Positions 39,458-48,725 are shown, numbered from the stretch's first letter. The stretch: 64,000 bases of DNA from Pseudomonas chlororaphis subsp. chlororaphis (GCF_003945765.1 NZ_CP027712.1:6014001-6078000), one strand, 5' to 3'. Program-made: numbers and translations. Notes: a model not told the origin generated them from the sequence alone.

Positions 39458-40120
39458 TCAGGATTTGAGGTAGCCGTTAGCGGCCAGAAAACTTTCGGTG
39501 ATGCCACCGCTCGAAGGCTCCGCGGCCTTGTCGCCCAGCAGCAGGCGCTCCAGGTAACGCGCCAGCAGGTCGACTTCGAGGTTGACCTGCCGACCCGGCC
39601 GGTAGTCGGCCATGATGGTTTCGGCCAGCGTGTGCGGGACGATGGTCAGCTCGAACTCGGCGCCATTGACCGCGTTGACCGTCAGGCTGGTGCCGTCGAC
39701 GGTGATCGAGCCCTTGTGGGCGATGTACTTGGCCAGGTCCTTGGGCGCGCGGATACGGAACTGGATGGCGCGGGCATTTTCCTCCCGGGCCACCACTTCG
39801 CCGACGCCGTCGACATGGCCGCTGACCAGGTGACCGCCCAGGCGGGTGGTCGGGGTCAGGGCCTTTTCCAGGTTGACCCGGCTGCCGGCCTTCAACTGAT
39901 GGAAAGCGGTGCAGTCCAGGGTCTCGCGGCTGACGTCGGCCCAGAAGCCGTCGCCCGGCAGTTCCACCGCGGTCAGGCAGACGCCGTTCACCGCGATGCT
40001 GTCGCCCAGCTTCACGTCGCCCAGGTCGAGCTTGCCGGTTTCCACATACACCCGCACATCGCCACCCTTGGGGGTCAATGCACGGATGCTGCCGATGGAT
40101 TCGATGATGCCTGTAAACAT
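39458..40120 (-). CDS. ribE: Riboflavin synthase alpha chain
   Basis: Dismutates two lumazines to riboflavin. 220 residues from MFTGIIESIGSI, with internal duplication: NGVCLTA...SRETL in the first barrel and GTSLTVN with VPHTLAETI in the second, both lumazine-binding. GAGGAGGACTCC gives the ribosome site. It starts 47 bp after ribD. An earlier ATG in ribD's tail is rejected. Confidence 0.95.
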   Translation of the reverse strand: MFTGIIESIGSIRALTPKGGDVRVYVETGKLDLGDVKLGDSIAVNGVCLTAVELPGDGFWADVSRETLDCTAFHQLKAGSRVNLEKALTPTTRLGGHLVSGHVDGVGEVVAREENARAIQFRIRAPKDLAKYIAHKGSITVDGTSLTVNAVNGAEFELTIVPHTLAETIMADYRPGRQVNLEVDLLARYLERLLLGDKAAEPSSGGITESFLAANGYLKS

Positions 40121-40166
40121 GGAGTCCTCCTCGAGAACAGGGTCGCCGCGTGGCGAAGGCCCGAAA

Positions 40167-41300
40167 TTATACGCTCGCTGCTGGCAGAGGAATGGCAATG
40201 ACTCGCCAGTCATCGCCTACGGCGCGCATTTCAATGATTTTCAGCTGCGGCGCCTCACTCATCTGCGCCAGCGGCCAGTCGAGCAGCGGCCGGGCCGTAG
40301 AGCCGAGGAACTTGCCGGCGACAAAGATCTGGTACTCGTCCACCAAACCCTGCTGGGCGAACGCCCCCGCCAGGCGCGGACCGGCTTCCACCAGCACCTC
40401 GTTGACGCCGCGGGCAGCCAGCTCGCCCAGCAGCCGACGCAGGTCCACCTGGCCATCGGCGCCCGGCACGATCAGGCACTCCGGACCATTGGCGTACTGT
40501 TCTTCCACCGCGGCGCAGGTGGCGACCAGCGCCGGCCCCGCCTTGAAGAACGGCGCATCGAGCGGCACCCGCAGGCGGCCGTCGATCAACACGCGCAAGG
40601 GTGGACGGCTCATGGCCAGGGCGGTCTGTTCCGCATCCAGCCCCAGTTCCTCGGCACGCACCGTCAGCCGGGCATTGTCCGCCAGCACCGTGTCGGCTCC
40701 GGTCAACACCACGCTGGCCTGGGCCCGCAGGCGCTGCACCGCGGAGCGCGCGGCGGGGCCGGTGATCCACTGGCTTTCGCCACTGGCCATGGCGGTGCGC
40801 CCGTCCAGGCTCATGGCCAGCTTGACCCGCACGAACGGCAAGCCGTGCTCCATGCGCTTGAGGAAACCCTGGTTGAGGGCACGGGCTTGCTGCTCCATCA
40901 CCCCACTGTGGGTAGCGATGCCGGCCTGGGCCAGGCGCTGCAGGCCACGGCCGGCGACTTCCGGGTTGGGGTCCTGCATCGCCGCCACGACCCGCGCCAC
41001 GCCGGCATCCACCAGGGCATCGGCGCACGGCGGCGTACGGCCGTGATGGCTGCAGGGTTCGAGGGTCACGTAAGCGGTGGCGCCGCGGGCGTTGGCACCG
41101 GCGGCACGCAGGGCATGGACTTCGGCATGGGGCTCGCCGGCCCGCACATGCCAGCCTTCGCCGACGACCTGGCCGTCGCGCACGATCACGCAACCGACCC
41201 GGGGGTTGGGGTGAGTGCTGAAGCGGCCTTTTGCGGCCAGCTCCAGGGCGCGCGCCATATAGTGGGCGTCGAGTACCGCCTGTTCGCTGGAGGTGTTCAT
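40167..41300 (-). CDS. ribD: Bifunctional riboflavin deaminase/reductase RibD
   Basis: 377 residues. The N-terminal deaminase has HAEVHA (zinc His58, Glu60) and [11 protein letters not shown] (Cys83, Cys92). The C-terminal reductase has [23 protein letters not shown] and [11 protein letters not shown]. It converts the pyrimidine intermediate made by RibA. It overlaps nrdR as ATGA. Confidence 0.96.
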   Translation of the reverse strand: MNTSSEQAVLDAHYMARALELAAKGRFSTHPNPRVGCVIVRDGQVVGEGWHVRAGEPHAEVHALRAAGANARGATAYVTLEPCSHHGRTPPCADALVDAGVARVVAAMQDPNPEVAGRGLQRLAQAGIATHSGVMEQQARALNQGFLKRMEHGLPFVRVKLAMSLDGRTAMASGESQWITGPAARSAVQRLRAQASVVLTGADTVLADNARLTVRAEELGLDAEQTALAMSRPPLRVLIDGRLRVPLDAPFFKAGPALVATCAAVEEQYANGPECLIVPGADGQVDLRRLLGELAARGVNEVLVEAGPRLAGAFAQQGLVDEYQIFVAGKFLGSTARPLLDWPLAQMSEAPQLKIIEMRAVGDDWRVIAIPLPAASV

Positions 41301-41761
41301 TCTTTACCCGGCTCACGGGCGAGACGGTCGATCTCTTCGCGGAATTCGTTGAGATCCTGGAACCGTCGGTAGACCGAAGCGAAGCGGATATAGGCCACTT
41401 CATCGAGCTTTTGCAGCTCGGCCATCACCAGTTCACCGACGACCAGGGACTTGACCTCGCGCTCGCCGGTGGCGCGCAACTTGTGCTTGATATGCACCAG
41501 CGCGGCTTCCAGGCGCTCGACGCTGACCGGACGTTTTTCCAGGGCACGCTGCATGCCAGCGCGGAGTTTTTCTTCGTCGAAGGGCTGGCGGCTGCCGTCA
41601 GTCTTGATCAGGCGCGGCAACACCAGTTCGGCGGTTTCGAAAGTGGTGAAACGCTCACCGCAGGCCAGGCATTCACGCCGGCGGCGCACCTGTTCGCCTT
41701 CGGCGACCAGACGCGAGTCGATGACCTTGGTGTCGTTGGCACCGCAGAAGGGACAGTGCAT
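41297..41761 (-). CDS. nrdR: Transcriptional repressor NrdR
   Basis: Represses ribonucleotide reductase genes by sensing ATP and dATP. 154 residues from [17 protein letters not shown], with a zinc ribbon (Cys3, Cys6, Cys31, Cys34) and an ATP-cone with [18 protein letters not shown]. An earlier in-frame ATG, 19 codons upstream, would disrupt the ribbon's N-terminus and is rejected. Confidence 0.96.
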   Translation of the reverse strand: MHCPFCGANDTKVIDSRLVAEGEQVRRRRECLACGERFTTFETAELVLPRLIKTDGSRQPFDEEKLRAGMQRALEKRPVSVERLEAALVHIKHKLRATGEREVKSLVVGELVMAELQKLDEVAYIRFASVYRRFQDLNEFREEIDRLAREPGKE

Positions 41762-41890
41762 GGTGGCAGGCAACAAAAAAAGGGAGGGCCATGGTAGCGC
41801 ATCCCACTGGCAAGACAAGCCATAGCCTTTACGGTATACAGACCGACTATTATGTTTTGCACATGGAATTTCGCCTTGTTGGAGCTTCGC

Positions 41891-42349
41891 ATGCCACTAC
41901 GACCGCTCGTTTTGCTCAGCCTTTTCAGCCTGCTGGTCGCTTGCAGCAGCGACGCCCCGAAACCGGTCACCTCCACCGTGCCGCCCCAGCAGAGTGTGAA
42001 AAAAGCCCAGGAATCCACTGACCTCGGCCCCCTGCCGGCCTACCAGCGTGAACTGAGCGGCACCCTGCAGGGCGTACCGAGCGGTGCCGAGGTGGAACTG
42101 GCGCTGCTGGTGATCGACGAGCGCGGCCGGCCGCAACGTTTGCTGGCCAGCAGCAACCTGATCGGCAACAACAAGGTCCTGCCGTTTCGCCTGCGCTTCA
42201 ATCCCGATGTCTTCCCGGTAGGCGCCCGCGTCGAACTGCGCGGCCGCGCCAGCCAGTCCGGCCAGTTGATCCTGCACCTGCCGGCGCAACTCATCACCCA
42301 GCCGACCACCCAGGCCGTGGGCCAGCTGCAATTCGTCAAAGCACCATGA
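41891..42349 (+). CDS. YbaY-family lipoprotein
   Basis: 152 residues from [20 protein letters not shown], with lipobox LVAC. After a Pro/Ser/Gln-rich linker, [31 protein letters not shown] is the YbaY (META/pilotin-like beta) domain of unknown function. TTGGAGC is the ribosome site. An earlier ATG at 41852 would hide the signal peptide. Coupled to the next gene by ATGA. Confidence 0.83.
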   Translation: MPLRPLVLLSLFSLLVACSSDAPKPVTSTVPPQQSVKKAQESTDLGPLPAYQRELSGTLQGVPSGAEVELALLVIDERGRPQRLLASSNLIGNNKVLPFRLRFNPDVFPVGARVELRGRASQSGQLILHLPAQLITQPTTQAVGQLQFVKAP

Positions 42350-43002
42350 CCCCACCGCTCGACCTGCAACGCGCCCTGAGCGAACTGCTGGGCGATGCCC
42401 AACTGGTGGCCTGCGAACTGCCGGACACCGAGCTGAAGCTGTGGTTGATCGATGCCGACAACATGGACCGCGCCTTCACCCCGGAAGAAACCCGGCGAAT
42501 TCTCCACGAACCGCCGTACTGGAGTTTCTGCTGGGCCAGCGGCCTGGCCCTGGCGCGCTATCTGGCCGAGCGTCCGCAGTGGGTGCAAGGCAAGCGGGTC
42601 CTGGATTTCGGCGCCGGCTCCGGCGTGGCCGGTATCGCGGCGCTGAAAGCCGGCGCGCTGGAAGTGGTGGCCTGCGACCTCGACCCGCTGGCCATCGCCG
42701 CCTGCAAGGCGAATGCGGCGCTCAACGGGGTTGAACTGGGTTACTCCACGGACTTTTTCGCGCAAGCGGATCGCTTCGACCTGATCCTGGTGGCCGACGT
42801 GCTCTACGACCGCGCCAACCTGCCGCTGCTGGATGAGTTCCTCAGCCGCGGACGCCAGGCGCTGGTGGCGGACTCCAGGGTCAAGGACTTCCAGCATCCG
42901 CTGTACCGACGTCTGGAAATGCTCCACGCCCTGACCCTGCCGGATCTAGCCGAGCCCTGGGAGTTCCGCGAAGTGAGCCTGTATCACGCGCAGCGCGATT
43001 GA
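42346..43002 (+). CDS. SAM-dependent methyltransferase (ETFB-lysine/nicotinamide N-methylase type)
   Basis: 218 residues with the class I SAM site VLDFGAGSGVAGIAALKAGA, then ACDLDPLAIAACKANAALNG and LILVADVLYDRANLP. PPYWSFCWASGLALARYL before the SAM site is typical of the METTL20/ETFB-lysine methyltransferase branch, so protein lysine is a likely target (inference). Confidence 0.85.
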   Translation: MTPPLDLQRALSELLGDAQLVACELPDTELKLWLIDADNMDRAFTPEETRRILHEPPYWSFCWASGLALARYLAERPQWVQGKRVLDFGAGSGVAGIAALKAGALEVVACDLDPLAIAACKANAALNGVELGYSTDFFAQADRFDLILVADVLYDRANLPLLDEFLSRGRQALVADSRVKDFQHPLYRRLEMLHALTLPDLAEPWEFREVSLYHAQRD

Positions 43003-43107
43003 TTCCCTGCCAGCGCCACGCGATAACCGGCGAGCGGACAGCCACCGCTTTCAGGCACACCCCGCCAGCCCTTATAGTTGGCCCATTCACGTTCTTCGAG
43101 ATCCCCC

Positions 43108-43980
43108 ATGAGTCAGGACACGCCGTACATTTTCGACGCCAGCACCGCCGACTTCGACCAGTCGGTGATCGAGAACTCGTTCCACAAGCCGGTGCTGGTG
43201 GATTTCTGGGCCGAATGGTGCGCGCCCTGCAAGGCGCTGATGCCGATGCTGCAACAGATCGCCGAGAGCTATCAGGGCGAACTGCTGCTGGCCAAGGTCA
43301 ACTGCGATATCGAGCAGGACATCGTTGCCCGCTTCGGCATTCGCAGCCTGCCGACCGTGGTGCTGTTCAAGGACGGCCAGCCGGTGGACGGCTTTGCCGG
43401 AGCGCAACCGGAGTCCGCGGTGCGCGCCATGCTCGAACCCCATGTGCAGATGCCGCCGCCCAAGGCCGCCGACCCGCTGGAGCTGGCTGAAGCGCTGTTC
43501 GCCGAAGGGCGCATCGCCGATGCCGAAGCCACGCTCAAAGTGCTGCTGGGCGAAGACAACAGCAACGCCAAGGCCTTGATCCTCTACGCCCGCTGCCTGG
43601 CCGAACGCGGTGAACTGGGCGAAGCCCAGACCGTACTCGACGCGGTCACCGGCGATGAACACAAGGCGGCGCTGGCCGGGGCCAAGGCGCAGATCACCTT
43701 CCTCAAGCAGGCTGCCGACCTGCCGGACAGCGCCGAGCTGAAAAGCCGCCTGGCGCAGGACCCGCAGGATGACGAGGCGGTGTATCAGCTGGCCATCCAG
43801 CAACTGGCGCGCCAGCAGTACGACGCGGCGCTGGATGCCCTGCTCAAGTTGTTCATCCGCAACCGCAGCTACAACGAAGGCCTGCCGCACAAGACCTTGC
43901 TGCAAGTGTTCGAGCTGCTGGGCAACGATCACCCGCTGGTGACCACCTACCGTCGCAAGCTGTTCGCCGCGCTGTACTGA
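43108..43980 (+). CDS. Thioredoxin-fold co-chaperone YbbN (CnoX-like)
   Basis: 290 residues. The N-terminal thioredoxin domain has an intact WCAPC (37-41), unlike E. coli CnoX, in which one cysteine is replaced. The C-terminal two-thirds are TPR-like helical repeats (ELAEALFAEGRIADAEATL...). The family protects unfolded proteins from oxidation and passes them to GroEL/DnaK. The start MSQDTPYIFDAS is preceded by GAGATCCCCC; an upstream ATG has no support. Confidence 0.9.
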   Translation: MSQDTPYIFDASTADFDQSVIENSFHKPVLVDFWAEWCAPCKALMPMLQQIAESYQGELLLAKVNCDIEQDIVARFGIRSLPTVVLFKDGQPVDGFAGAQPESAVRAMLEPHVQMPPPKAADPLELAEALFAEGRIADAEATLKVLLGEDNSNAKALILYARCLAERGELGEAQTVLDAVTGDEHKAALAGAKAQITFLKQAADLPDSAELKSRLAQDPQDDEAVYQLAIQQLARQQYDAALDALLKLFIRNRSYNEGLPHKTLLQVFELLGNDHPLVTTYRRKLFAALY

Positions 43981-44030
43981 TTCATAGCTGATAGCCGCGC
44001 CGGTTTATCGCAAGCCGGCGCAGCCCTCGC

Positions 44031-44384
44031 CTACTCGATCCAGCTGTAGAGCGGCGTATCGCCGCCGCTCACCACCTTGACCTGTGCGCTATGGCGCAAA
44101 CGCACCAACAGCCGCTTGCCCGCCGCGGCGCTGCCGGTCAGGCCTTCCAGTTGCTCCAAAAGATCCGGGCCGCTCAATTGCCCGGCCTTGCGCAGCAGGT
44201 CCTGGGTGATCTGCCACAGCGCATCGTCCTGGCTCGCCGGCTTGGCCACAGGCGCGCCGCTTTCGGCTTTGGCCGCCTGCAACGGCGCCCCCAGCCGGGC
44301 ACTCAACTGATCCCAGTCGGCCTCGTCCAGTTCCAGGGTCAAATCCACCGGCCATTCGCCGATGCTTCCACGAATCCGCACCAT
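44031..44384 (-). CDS. Small conserved protein of unknown function
   Basis: 117 residues from MVRIRGSIGEWPVDLTLELDE. Acidic N-terminus with beta pattern, an Ala/Pro linker at 50-65, then a helical segment WQITQDLLRKAGQLSGPDLLEQLEGL and a basic RLLVRLRHSAQVKV. No signal peptide. I recognise no domain. It lies between ybbN (convergent) and the zinc-linked operon (divergent). GAGCAGAGCG upstream is a weak ribosome site. Confidence 0.7.
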   Translation of the reverse strand: MVRIRGSIGEWPVDLTLELDEADWDQLSARLGAPLQAAKAESGAPVAKPASQDDALWQITQDLLRKAGQLSGPDLLEQLEGLTGSAAAGKRLLVRLRHSAQVKVVSGGDTPLYSWIE

Positions 44385-44469
44385 CGCTCTGCTCCCGAAA
44401 ATTTCTGACGAGCATGCTCCCATGCGTCTTGCGCAACGCCAAGCAGGCGGTCAAACTCTTGCCACTTCC

Positions 44470-44492
44470 GTTATAAGATTACATAACATTAT
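44470..44492 (+). promoter_or_regulatory. Possible Zur box upstream of the DUF2796 gene
   Basis: GTTAT (44470-44474) and ATAAC (44483-44487) flank eight bases, and CATAACATTAT matches one half of the gamma-proteobacterial Zur consensus. The half-site spacing is longer than canonical, so the call is weak. It lies 28 bp before the ATG. Confidence 0.35.
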
Positions 44493-44519
44493 TTTCATGT
44501 TCGCTCCCGGAGACTTGCC

Positions 44520-45116
44520 ATGCGTCGTCTGCTGCTCGCCTTGCCGTTCGCTCTGTTGCCCCTGGCCATCGCTCACGCGGCCGAAAAACACGACCACGAC
44601 CATGAGCACGGCAGCCTCGATGCTCACGAGCATGGCGTGGCCCGCCTGAACGCGGCACTGGACGGCCAGACCCTGGAGCTGGAACTGGAAAGCCCGGCGA
44701 TGAACCTGGTGGGCTTCGAGCACGCCGCCAGCACCGACGCGGACAAGGCCAAGGTCGCCGCCGTGCGCGCCCAGCTGGAAAAACCGCTGGCGCTGTTCAG
44801 CCTGCCGCCCGCCGCCGGTTGCGTGGTGGCGCAACAGGAACTGGAAAGCCCGCTGTTCGGTGACAAGCCCGAGGATCACGACGAAGACCATGACGACGCG
44901 AAGAGTGCCGGCGGCCACGAGCATCACCACGAGCACAGCGAGATCCATGCGCACTACCAGTTCACCTGTGCCACGCCGGGCGCGCTGAAGAACCTGGACT
45001 TGGGCGGCGTGTTCAAGACCTTCCCCGCCACCCAGAAAATTCAGGTACAACTCATCTCGCCAAGTGGCCAGCAAGGCGTGGAAGCGACGGCCAAGGCCGC
45101 CAGCCTGAAGTTCTGA
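44520..45116 (+). CDS. Histidine-rich periplasmic zinc-binding protein (DUF2796)
   Basis: 198 residues. Signal peptide to about residue 20, then the His/Asp cluster EKHDHDHEHGSLDAHEHG, a folded domain, a second acidic-His cluster (about 120-145, DHDEDHDD and HEHHHEHSEIHAHY) and a C-terminal domain. This is the DUF2796/ZrgA-like family linked to zinc uptake. It precedes the ABC ATPase, permease and DUF3299 genes, as in P. aeruginosa PA4063-PA4066. Confidence 0.88.
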   Translation: MRRLLLALPFALLPLAIAHAAEKHDHDHEHGSLDAHEHGVARLNAALDGQTLELELESPAMNLVGFEHAASTDADKAKVAAVRAQLEKPLALFSLPPAAGCVVAQQELESPLFGDKPEDHDEDHDDAKSAGGHEHHHEHSEIHAHYQFTCATPGALKNLDLGGVFKTFPATQKIQVQLISPSGQQGVEATAKAASLKF

Positions 45117-45124
45117 CCGCAACT

Positions 45125-45230
45125 CCTGTAGCCGCTGCCGCAGGCTGCGATCGAGCCCGAAGGGGTCGTTGCTCTTGAGGTTTTCGCAAGGTCCTGCGGA
45201 CCTTATCGCAGCCTTCGGCAGCGGCTACAA
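45125..45230. repeat. Inverted REP pair inside the zinc-linked operon
   Basis: CTGTAGCCGCTGCCGCAGGC (45125) faces ATCGCAGCCTTCGGCAGCGG (from 45205). Between them, AAGGTCC-TGC-GGACCTT forms a smaller hairpin. It lies between the DUF2796 gene and the ABC ATPase and could lower expression of the downstream genes. Confidence 0.85.
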
Positions 45231-45254
45231 AACTCACTCCATGATCGGCCCAAC

Positions 45255-45965
45255 ATGACCCAAGCACTTATCGAACTGTCCGACCTGGGCTTCAGCTGGC
45301 CCGGCCATCCACAGTTGCTGGATATCCCGGCCTTTCGCCTGGAAGCGGGTGAAACGCTGTTCCTCAAGGGCCCCAGCGGCAGCGGCAAGACCACCCTGCT
45401 CGGCCTGCTCGGCGGTGTGCAGAAACCCGGCCGCGGCAGCATCCGCCTGCTGGGCCAGGAGTTGACCGAACTCTCCGCCGGCGCCCGCGACCGCTTCCGG
45501 GTCGATCACACCGGCTACATCTTCCAGCAGTTCAACCTGCTGCCGTTTCTCTCGGTACGCGAAAACGTCGAGTTGCCCTGCCACTTCTCCAAATTGCGCG
45601 CCAGCCGCGCCGTGCAGCGCCACGGCAGTGTCGACCAGGCGGCGGCCACCCTGCTCGCCCACCTGGGGCTTAAAGACCCCGACCTGCTCGGTCGCCGCGC
45701 CGACTCGCTGTCCATCGGCCAGCAACAACGGGTCGCCGCCGCCCGCGCGCTGATCGGCCAACCGGAACTGGTGATCGCCGACGAACCCACCTCGGCACTG
45801 GACTACGACGCCCGCGAAGCCTTTATCCGCCTGCTGTTCGCCGAATGCCGCGAGGCCGGGGCCAGCCTGCTGTTCGTCAGCCATGACCAGAGCCTGGCGC
45901 CGCTGTTCGATCGCAACCTGTCGCTGGCCGAACTCAATCGCGCCGCTACGCCCGCGGAGGTCTGA
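45255..45965 (+). CDS. ABC transporter ATP-binding protein (MacB/LolD type)
   Basis: 236 residues with Walker A GPSGSGKTT (39-47), Q-loop near FQQFNLLPFLSV, signature LSIGQQQR and Walker B LVIADEPTSALD. The MacB/LolD/FtsE subfamily energises FtsX-type permeases for extracting or moving envelope components, not for import through a pore. Stop codon is one base before the next ATG (TGAGATG). Confidence 0.92.
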   Translation: MTQALIELSDLGFSWPGHPQLLDIPAFRLEAGETLFLKGPSGSGKTTLLGLLGGVQKPGRGSIRLLGQELTELSAGARDRFRVDHTGYIFQQFNLLPFLSVRENVELPCHFSKLRASRAVQRHGSVDQAAATLLAHLGLKDPDLLGRRADSLSIGQQQRVAAARALIGQPELVIADEPTSALDYDAREAFIRLLFAECREAGASLLFVSHDQSLAPLFDRNLSLAELNRAATPAEV

Positions 45966-45966
45966 G

Positions 45967-47232
45967 ATGTATCTGTTCCGTCTAGCCATGGCCAGCCTGG
46001 CTAACCGCCGCTTCACCGCGATCCTCACCGCCTTCGCCATCGCCCTGTCGGTCTGCCTGCTGCTGGCGGTGGAACGGGTGCGTACCGAAGCCCGCGCCAG
46101 CTTCGCCAGCACCATCAGCGGTACCGACCTGATCGTCGGCGCCCGCTCCGGTTCGGTGAACCTGCTGCTGTACTCGGTGTTCCGCATCGGCAACGCCACC
46201 AACAACATTCGCAGGGACAGCTTCGAGCACTTCGCCAGCAGCCCGAAAGTGAAATGGGCGATCCCGATTTCCCTAGGCGATTCCCATCGCGGCTACCGGG
46301 TGATGGGCACCACCGCGGCCTACTTCGAGCATTACCAGTACGGCCACCAGCAGAACCTGCAACTGGCCAGCGGCCGCGAGTTCGCCAGCGATCCGTTCGA
46401 AGTGGTGCTGGGCGCCGAAGTCGCCGAGGCCCTGCATTACAAGCTCGGCGACAAGCTGGTGCTGGCCCACGGCGTAGCGGCCATCAGCCTGGTCAAGCAT
46501 GACGACAAACCCTTCACCGTGGTCGGCATCCTCAAGCGCACCGGCACCCCGGTGGACCGCACGCTGCACATCAGCCTCGGTGGCATGGAGGCGATCCATA
46601 TCGACTGGCACAACGGCGTGCCGGCCCAGGGCAACGGCCGCATCAGTGCCGACCAGGCGCGCAACATGGACCTGACGCCGCAAGCGATCACTGCCTTCAT
46701 GCTCGGCCTGAACAGCAAGATCGCCACCTTCGCGGTGCAGCGCGAGATCAATGAATACCGCGGCGAACCGATGCTGGCGATCCTGCCCGGGGTCGCCCTG
46801 CAGGAGCTGTGGAGCCTGATGGGCACCGCGGAAAAGGCCCTGTTCGTGGTGTCGCTGTTCGTGGTGCTGACCGGCCTGATCGGCATGCTCACGGCGATCC
46901 TCACCAGCCTCAACGAGCGCCGTCGGGAAATGGCGATCCTGCGTTCGGTCGGCGCCCGCCCCTGGCATATCGCGACCTTGCTGGTGCTGGAGGCCTTCGC
47001 CCTGGCGCTGTCCGGTGTGCTCGCCGGGCTGGGCCTGCTGTACCTGGGCATCGCCCTGGCCCAGGGTCATGTGCAGTCGAGCTACGGCCTGTATCTGCCG
47101 CTGTCCTGGCCAAGCGAGTATGAGTGGACGCTGCTCGGCGGTATCCTGATCGCCGCCCTGCTGATGGGCAGCGTGCCCGCCTGGCGCGCCTACCGACAAT
47201 CGCTAGCCGATGGCCTGTCCATCCGTTTATGA
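45967..47232 (+). CDS. FtsX-like ABC permease
   Basis: 421 residues from MYLFRLAMASLANRRFTAIL. One N-terminal helix, a large periplasmic MacB-type domain (about 40-280) and three C-terminal helices with LNERRREMAILRSVGARPWHIATLL, the FtsX cytoplasmic loop. Partner of the preceding ATPase. The cluster with DUF2796 and DUF3299 points to zinc-related envelope handling; the substrate is unproven. Confidence 0.9.
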   Translation: MYLFRLAMASLANRRFTAILTAFAIALSVCLLLAVERVRTEARASFASTISGTDLIVGARSGSVNLLLYSVFRIGNATNNIRRDSFEHFASSPKVKWAIPISLGDSHRGYRVMGTTAAYFEHYQYGHQQNLQLASGREFASDPFEVVLGAEVAEALHYKLGDKLVLAHGVAAISLVKHDDKPFTVVGILKRTGTPVDRTLHISLGGMEAIHIDWHNGVPAQGNGRISADQARNMDLTPQAITAFMLGLNSKIATFAVQREINEYRGEPMLAILPGVALQELWSLMGTAEKALFVVSLFVVLTGLIGMLTAILTSLNERRREMAILRSVGARPWHIATLLVLEAFALALSGVLAGLGLLYLGIALAQGHVQSSYGLYLPLSWPSEYEWTLLGGILIAALLMGSVPAWRAYRQSLADGLSIRL

Positions 47233-47260
47233 GGAACTTCCGGTTATGAGGAGCTCCGGC

Positions 47261-47779
47261 ATGCCCCGTGCCCTGCTTGCGCTATTGATGCTGGTCGCCC
47301 TGCCACTGTGGGCCGCCGAACCCCGAGACCTGGCCTGGTCGGAAATGATCCCGCCGGACGCGCCGGCGGAGGTGCCGAACATGCAGCCGCTGCACGACCT
47401 GTCGCAGATGAGCGACGCCCTGGCCGCCGAGTCTGCCCCGGCGGCCAAGCAGGACATGCCCAACGCTCCGGTGGTGCAGAGCCTGGACGGCCTGTCGGTG
47501 CGCCTGCCCGGCTACATCGTGCCGCTGGAAGTCAGCGAGGAAGGCCGCACCACGGAGTTTCTGCTGGTGCCGTATTTCGGCGCCTGCATCCACGTGCCGC
47601 CACCGCCGTCGAACCAGATCGTGCATGTGAAAAGCCAAGTCGGCGTGAAGCTCGACGAGCTGTATCAGCCGTACTGGATCGAGGGGCCGATGCAGGTCAA
47701 GGCGTCCACCAGCGAAATCGCCGACGCGGGTTACCAGATGGAGGCAGAGAAGATCTACGTGTACGAATTGCAGGAGTGA
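47261..47779 (+). CDS. DUF3299 periplasmic protein
   Basis: 172 residues from MPRALLALLMLVALPLWAA (signal peptide), then LSVRLPGYIVPLEV and FLLVPYFGACIHVPPPPSNQIVHV, the DUF3299 core with a conserved Cys/His pair that could bind metal. GAGGAG seven bases upstream favours this ATG. An ATG at 47246 preceded by a near copy of the same site (TATGAGGAACTTCCGG versus TATGAGGAGCTCCGGC) is the alternative. Last gene of the operon. Confidence 0.85.
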   Translation: MPRALLALLMLVALPLWAAEPRDLAWSEMIPPDAPAEVPNMQPLHDLSQMSDALAAESAPAAKQDMPNAPVVQSLDGLSVRLPGYIVPLEVSEEGRTTEFLLVPYFGACIHVPPPPSNQIVHVKSQVGVKLDELYQPYWIEGPMQVKASTSEIADAGYQMEAEKIYVYELQE

Positions 47780-47811
47780 AACCGCCGGTTTTGCAGTGCC
47801 GCACATGACCT

Positions 47812-47877
47812 CATCGCGAGCCAACCCGCTCTCGCAAAACAGCACAGTTCCCTGTAGGTGCGAACGGGCTCGCGATC
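47812..47877. repeat. Inverted REP-like pair (GTAGGAGC family, degenerate)
   Basis: TCATCGCGAGCCAACCCGCT (47811) faces CCTGTAGGTGCGAACGGGCT then CGCGATC (to 47877). Confidence 0.55.
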
Positions 47878-47938
47878 AGTTGCAGCGCGCCCATAGCGCC
47901 CCCCCGATTAGTCCATTCCCACGCTGATCCGCTTTTCA

Positions 47939-47952
47939 TTGAGCTGAGTCAA
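47939..47952 (+). promoter_or_regulatory. ANR/FNR-type box of oprG
   Basis: TTGA-GCTGAG-TCAA gives both conserved half-sites at the exact TTGA-N6-TCAA spacing. A -10-like TACCAT lies at 47974-47979, which puts the box near -41.5, the class II activation position. The oprG ATG is 64 bp further on. Confidence 0.78.
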
Positions 47953-48016
47953 AGCCTGTTCCTTGACGATCCTTACCATTGGACCTAGCCAACTCGAATC
48001 GTCCTTTGGAGCTCCC

Positions 48017-48715
48017 ATGCACAAGCCCCTGCTCAGCGCCTCCCTGTTCGCGCTCGCGCTCGCCGCCCCGATCGCCCACGCCCACGAAGCGGGCGACATC
48101 ATCGTTCGCGCCGGTGCCATCACCGTCAATCCGAAAGCCGACAGCGGCGACGTCAAGGTCGATCGCGGTCCATTGGCCGGTGCCAACCTCGGCGGCAAGG
48201 CGACCATGAGCAGCGACACTCAGCTGGGCCTGAACTTCGCCTACATGCTGACCAACAACGTCGGTATCGAACTGCTCGCGGCCACCCCGTTCGAGCATGA
48301 CGTCAAGCTCAAGGGCACCGCGCTGGACGCCGCCAACGGCAAGCTCGGTACCCTCAAGCACCTGCCGCCGACCCTGAGCGTCGTGTACTACCCGCTGGAC
48401 CACAAGGCCGCCTTCCAGCCTTACGTCGGTGCCGGCATCAACTACACCTGGATCTATGACGAGCACGTCGGCAGCCGCGCCAGCGCCGCCGGTTTCGACA
48501 ATTTCCGGGCGAAGAACTCCTGGGGCCTGGCCTGGCAGGTCGGTGCCGACTACATGCTGACCGACAACGTGATGATCAACGCCCAGGTGCGCTACGTCGA
48601 CATCGACACCACCGCCTACGTGAACAACAACGCGGTCGCCGGCGGCACCCGGGCCAAGGTCGACGTGGATGTCGATCCATGGGTCTACATGGTCGGCCTG
48701 GGCTACAAGTTCTAA
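48017..48715 (+). CDS. oprG: Outer-membrane protein OprG (OmpW family)
   Basis: 232 residues from MHKPLLSASLFALALAAPIAHA (signal peptide). An eight-stranded barrel is expected: AGDIIVRAGAITVNP, LGLNFAYMLTNNVGIELLAATPF, TLSVVYYPL, FQPYVGAGINYTW and a final VYMVGLGYKF. OmpW proteins pass small hydrophobic molecules; OprG is anaerobically induced in P. aeruginosa, which agrees with the ANR-type box. Ribosome site TTTGGAGCT. Confidence 0.93.
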   Translation: MHKPLLSASLFALALAAPIAHAHEAGDIIVRAGAITVNPKADSGDVKVDRGPLAGANLGGKATMSSDTQLGLNFAYMLTNNVGIELLAATPFEHDVKLKGTALDAANGKLGTLKHLPPTLSVVYYPLDHKAAFQPYVGAGINYTWIYDEHVGSRASAAGFDNFRAKNSWGLAWQVGADYMLTDNVMINAQVRYVDIDTTAYVNNNAVAGGTRAKVDVDVDPWVYMVGLGYKF

Positions 48716-48725
48716 ATCGGCCAGA

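Noticed and set aside
38259..40166. FMN riboswitch in the rib cluster
   Set aside because: The gaps between ribH, ribB, ribE and ribD are short and lack the conserved GGGCGGGGTGAAATTCCC-type core.
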